Assembly (NCBI GenBank): GCA_036186865.1
Contig: AP025045.1
Span: 18,527,250 to 18,591,249, forward strand
Direction: 5' to 3'
Source of the DNA: Eustoma russellianum
Taxonomy: Eukaryota; Streptophyta; Magnoliopsida; Gentianales; Gentianaceae
DNA length: 64,000 nt
Shown here: positions 61,518 through 64,000 of the stretch, piece after piece
Position numbering within the stretch: position 1 is the first letter of the stretch
Layout: each line of letters begins with the position of its first letter
Notes under the pieces: generated by a model
What the model was told of the DNA's origin: nothing
The model's input: only the letters and a program-made list of their open reading frames with translations
The model's database searches: none
Position numbers and translations under genes: made by a program

Positions 61518-62468
61518 CCCTGGCACGTAGATCGTTCGACGTATCCAGGATTTAAAAATTTTCAAACGTTTGAACAAAATCCAAGGGAGATCTATGATAT
61601 TTTCTCTCTCCAATCTTGCTCAAATTTCTTGTGGACTTTAACCCAACATACTACATGCTTCCTTGACTATTTTAAACATGTCTAAGATTCTCTAGGGTGG
61701 CTATCCAAGATCAAATCACTCCATAGGGTGGCTAAAGACTATTTGGGCACTATCTTGACATTTTTGAAGATGAAAACTTGGTGGAGAGCCTCAAAAACAT
61801 GGTCAACTTTATTTATAAATAGAAGAGGCTTGGATGAAGCAATTACACACTTTCAACATCATCTAGATTCATTTACCATTGTTGTATATTTCTCTCATAC
61901 TTGTAAATTTTTTTAAAGCTAGTCTAGCTTTTCTTTGATCTTCATTATTGTATATTGAGAGAAAGAGAGTCAAGCACAAGAGGAACCATAAATATTTGAT
62001 CTCTTGCTTGTGCTTAGACTTATGAGAAAGTGTGAACCTTACTATATTTCTTCAACCCACTATGAGAAGTTCTTGAGGGAACTTTTGTTGAAGTAGTGAG
62101 GAAGCAAGAAGTTGTTCTTGCTAAGAGCTGTAGTTGCTGTAGTTGCACAAGTGTGTTTTGTGCAAGAAGTTGCTGTTGTTGTTGCTTACACTAAAGTGTT
62201 AGTGTAAGTGTTGCTGTGGTTGTTCTTATTGTTCATAATAAGAAGAGTAGTTGTTGAAAATCCACTTTGGAAACAAAGTGGTAGTGGAGTAGAATCATTT
62301 ACGATTCGAACCACTCTATATCCGGTGTACTCATTCATTATCTCTCATCTCCAATTCTTGCTCTGATTTTGAATATCCTTTTTGAGTTGAGACAAAAGAG
62401 AAAATTCCGCAAAAAGAGCCGAACACTCTATTCACCCCTCCTCTAGAGTGTATTTCGGACCTAACAAT

Positions 62469-62480
62469 TGGTATCAGAGC
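62469..62480 (+). other. Primer binding site of the Sirevirus
   Basis: TGGTATCAGAGC two bases after the LTR end, complementary to initiator tRNA-Met. Confidence 0.9.
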
Positions 62481-62529
62481 CTAACCTTGATTGCTTGGCC
62501 TATCTTTGCAAGTAGCAAGGTTAAAGATC

Positions 62530-64000
62530 ATGGCAACCTCAACCTCAACTTCAACCTCTTCATCTCCTAAGCCTACTGCACTATTTTCTGGATCAAACAC
62601 TAAAGCACCTATGTTTGATGCCCAAAATTATTCCTTGTGGAAATTTCGAATGATCAATCACTTGAAAGGCTGTGGATTCGATATATGGAGAGCCGTTGTC
62701 AAAGGAATTGAAGTTCCTATGATTACCAACTCAAAAGGAGAATCAATATTCAAAGATGAGGATGACTACACCGATGAAGAAAAGATAAGATTTGCCATTA
62801 ATGGCAAAGCATTTGATATTCTTTCAAGTGCTCTCACCACCACCGAGCTTATAAGACTTCAAGGTCTTGAAACAGCTCATGAGGCATGGAAAAGGCTTGA
62901 AATGATACATGAAGGAACTGAGCAAGTATGAATGGCCAAACGACTTATGCTCATGAAGGAGTATGAGATATTCGAAATGAAAAGCGGTGAGAAGATTGAG
63001 GAGACAATCGATCGATTCACACGAATAGTAAATCAACTCTCCATGGTTGACAAGAAAATCTCAAATGAAGACCTTGTCTCAAAAATCCTCAACTCTTTGC
63101 CAAGAGAATGGACGCCCAAAGTCACCGCCATCACCGAATCAAAGAATCTCAAGACTCTTACCCTTGATGAGCTATCCGGTAATCTTCTTACTCATGAAAT
63201 TCTTATTGATGAACAAAATAGGATGAATCCCATCAAGCCTACACAAACATCACACAAAGGATTGGTAGTAGAGTCCGATGAATCGGATGAGGAAGTTGCC
63301 CTTCTAGTAAGAAAATTTAGAAGAATGGCAACTAGAAACAAAGCTCAGGCAAGAAAGTTTCTCAAGAAACCATCTAAAGAAAAGGAAGCAAGTGAAAATT
63401 GCTATAGATGTGGTCGACCCGGTCACTTCATTGCCGATTGCCACGTAAAAGAACCGCAAAAGGAAGAGAAGAAGGTCTTTCCTCAAAAGAAGAAAGCCCT
63501 CAATGCAGAGGTAACCACGTGGGATGATCTCCTTTCGGAATCGGAAGGAGAAGAGAGTGAAGATCAAGGTGTTGGACTTGTGGCAATGGTTGACAATCCA
63601 AAGTTTCAACATACTTGTCTTATGGCGATTGAAGATGACCTTGAGGTAAATTCTAACTCTTCAAATTTACATGATGAAATAGGAGATTTGCAAGATGACT
63701 TTGAGAAATTAAATTTGAAATATAAGCATTTAAAGAAAGAATTCAAGAAATGCATTTTAGAAAATAAGAGCTTGCATGACAAAAATATTTTGATGTTTCA
63801 AGAGCATGATATCATACTTACCATGCATAAAACCGTAGCTCTTGAAAATGAAGAAATTAGAAAAGAATGTGAGAAACTAAAGTTAGACTTACAAAGACTA
63901 ACAAATGGTAAAAACAACTTAGACATACTACTTGGAAATCAAAGAATTGGAAATGATAAATCCGGTTTAGGATTTAACTCATCATCTTCTTCTATTAAAC
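62530..64000 (+). pseudogene. Sirevirus gag (5' part, one stop; runs off the window)
   Basis: Starts at the ATG at 62530, behind a Ser/Thr-rich N-terminus. It contains a copia gag domain (MFDAQNYSLWKFRMINHLKGC, DDYTDEEKIRF, AHEAWKRLE, then DRFTRIVNQLS, ILNSLPREWTPKV). A CCHC zinc knuckle CYRCGRPGHFIADC is at residues 291-304, followed by an acidic stretch (SESEGEESEDQG) and a long coiled-coil-rich tail (QDDFEKLNLKYKHLKKEFKK). This order is typical of the Sirevirus/Maximus group. A single TGA at 62929-62931 interrupts it, after which the same frame is open for 356 codons to the edge. One point mutation could explain the stop. Protease and pol lie beyond the window. Confidence 0.88.

Larger units (their letters stand above)
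58138..62466 (+). repeat. Sirevirus-type copia element, complete 5' LTR (4.3 kb)
   Basis: Starts TGTAGGATCTGC and ends GACCTAACA just before the primer site. Near-terminal phrases 'actagaacggggggttgaatag' and 'ctattcacccctcctctagag' form an imperfect inverted pair, as seen in Sirevirus LTRs. The 5 bases before it (GCCAT, 58133-58137) are the expected target duplication, and the partner lies outside the window. It holds palindromes at 59544-59565 and 59715-59740 and a minisatellite at 61289-61517. It contains no gene; the open frame at 61148-61396 is only the minisatellite read through. Confidence 0.8.

Overview
This is a window of nuclear genome from a flowering plant, most likely a eudicot. 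The signs are an intron-containing CYP71-clan cytochrome P450 cluster of CYP736A type, AT-rich spacers, and dense Ty1/copia and Ty3/gypsy retrotransposons primed from a tRNA-Met-type site (TGGTATCAGAGC). I cannot name the species. There are no bacterial, organellar, rRNA or tRNA genes that I can support.

The backbone is a tandem array of four related P450 copies on the + strand. Copy 1 (4205-6407) has two single-base insertions. Copy 2 (6775-14377) lacks its 5' end and the K-helix, has lost its splice donor, and has a very young 5.6-kb copia element plus a 210-bp LTR-like insert in its intron. Copy 3 (25215-39455) has three premature stops, one copia element in exon 1 (26049-32558) and another in the opposite orientation in its intron (33037-38552). 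Copy 4 (50133-52177) is the only copy with an intact reading frame: two exons encoding 496 residues. It carries an unusual Thr in the I-helix oxygen-activation motif.

The spacers between copies are duplicated with the genes. In order after copies 2 and 3 they hold the P450 3' flank, a ~185-bp tandem repeat, the 5' part of a Ty3/gypsy element, a truncated Sirevirus-type LTR and gag fragment, a 1.45-kb LTR-like repeat, a decayed copia gag-protease relic, a relic of a P450 promoter truncated at its ATG, and then the working promoter of the next copy. The spacer after copy 4 keeps more of the ancestral state. Its gypsy element runs on through gag, protease and reverse transcriptase (to 58137), and a Sirevirus with a 4.3-kb LTR (58138-62466) is inserted in it and runs off the right edge with its gag gene. 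The deletion that fuses gypsy gag to the Sirevirus LTR is shared by the two inner spacers only, which gives an order of events.

The left edge (1-3362) is another fragment of the same Sirevirus-type LTR followed by a gypsy-LTR-like sequence, with a 10-N assembly gap at 3195-3204.

The most unusual structures are a large internal hairpin with a 96-bp flanking duplication inside the copia element of copy 3, a family of position-conserved but sequence-variable palindromes in the Sirevirus LTR, and a 52-bp-period palindrome minisatellite in that LTR. A further oddity is that two different copia families share the same one-G contraction at the same point between reverse transcriptase and RNase H. 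I see no gene system that is clearly undescribed.
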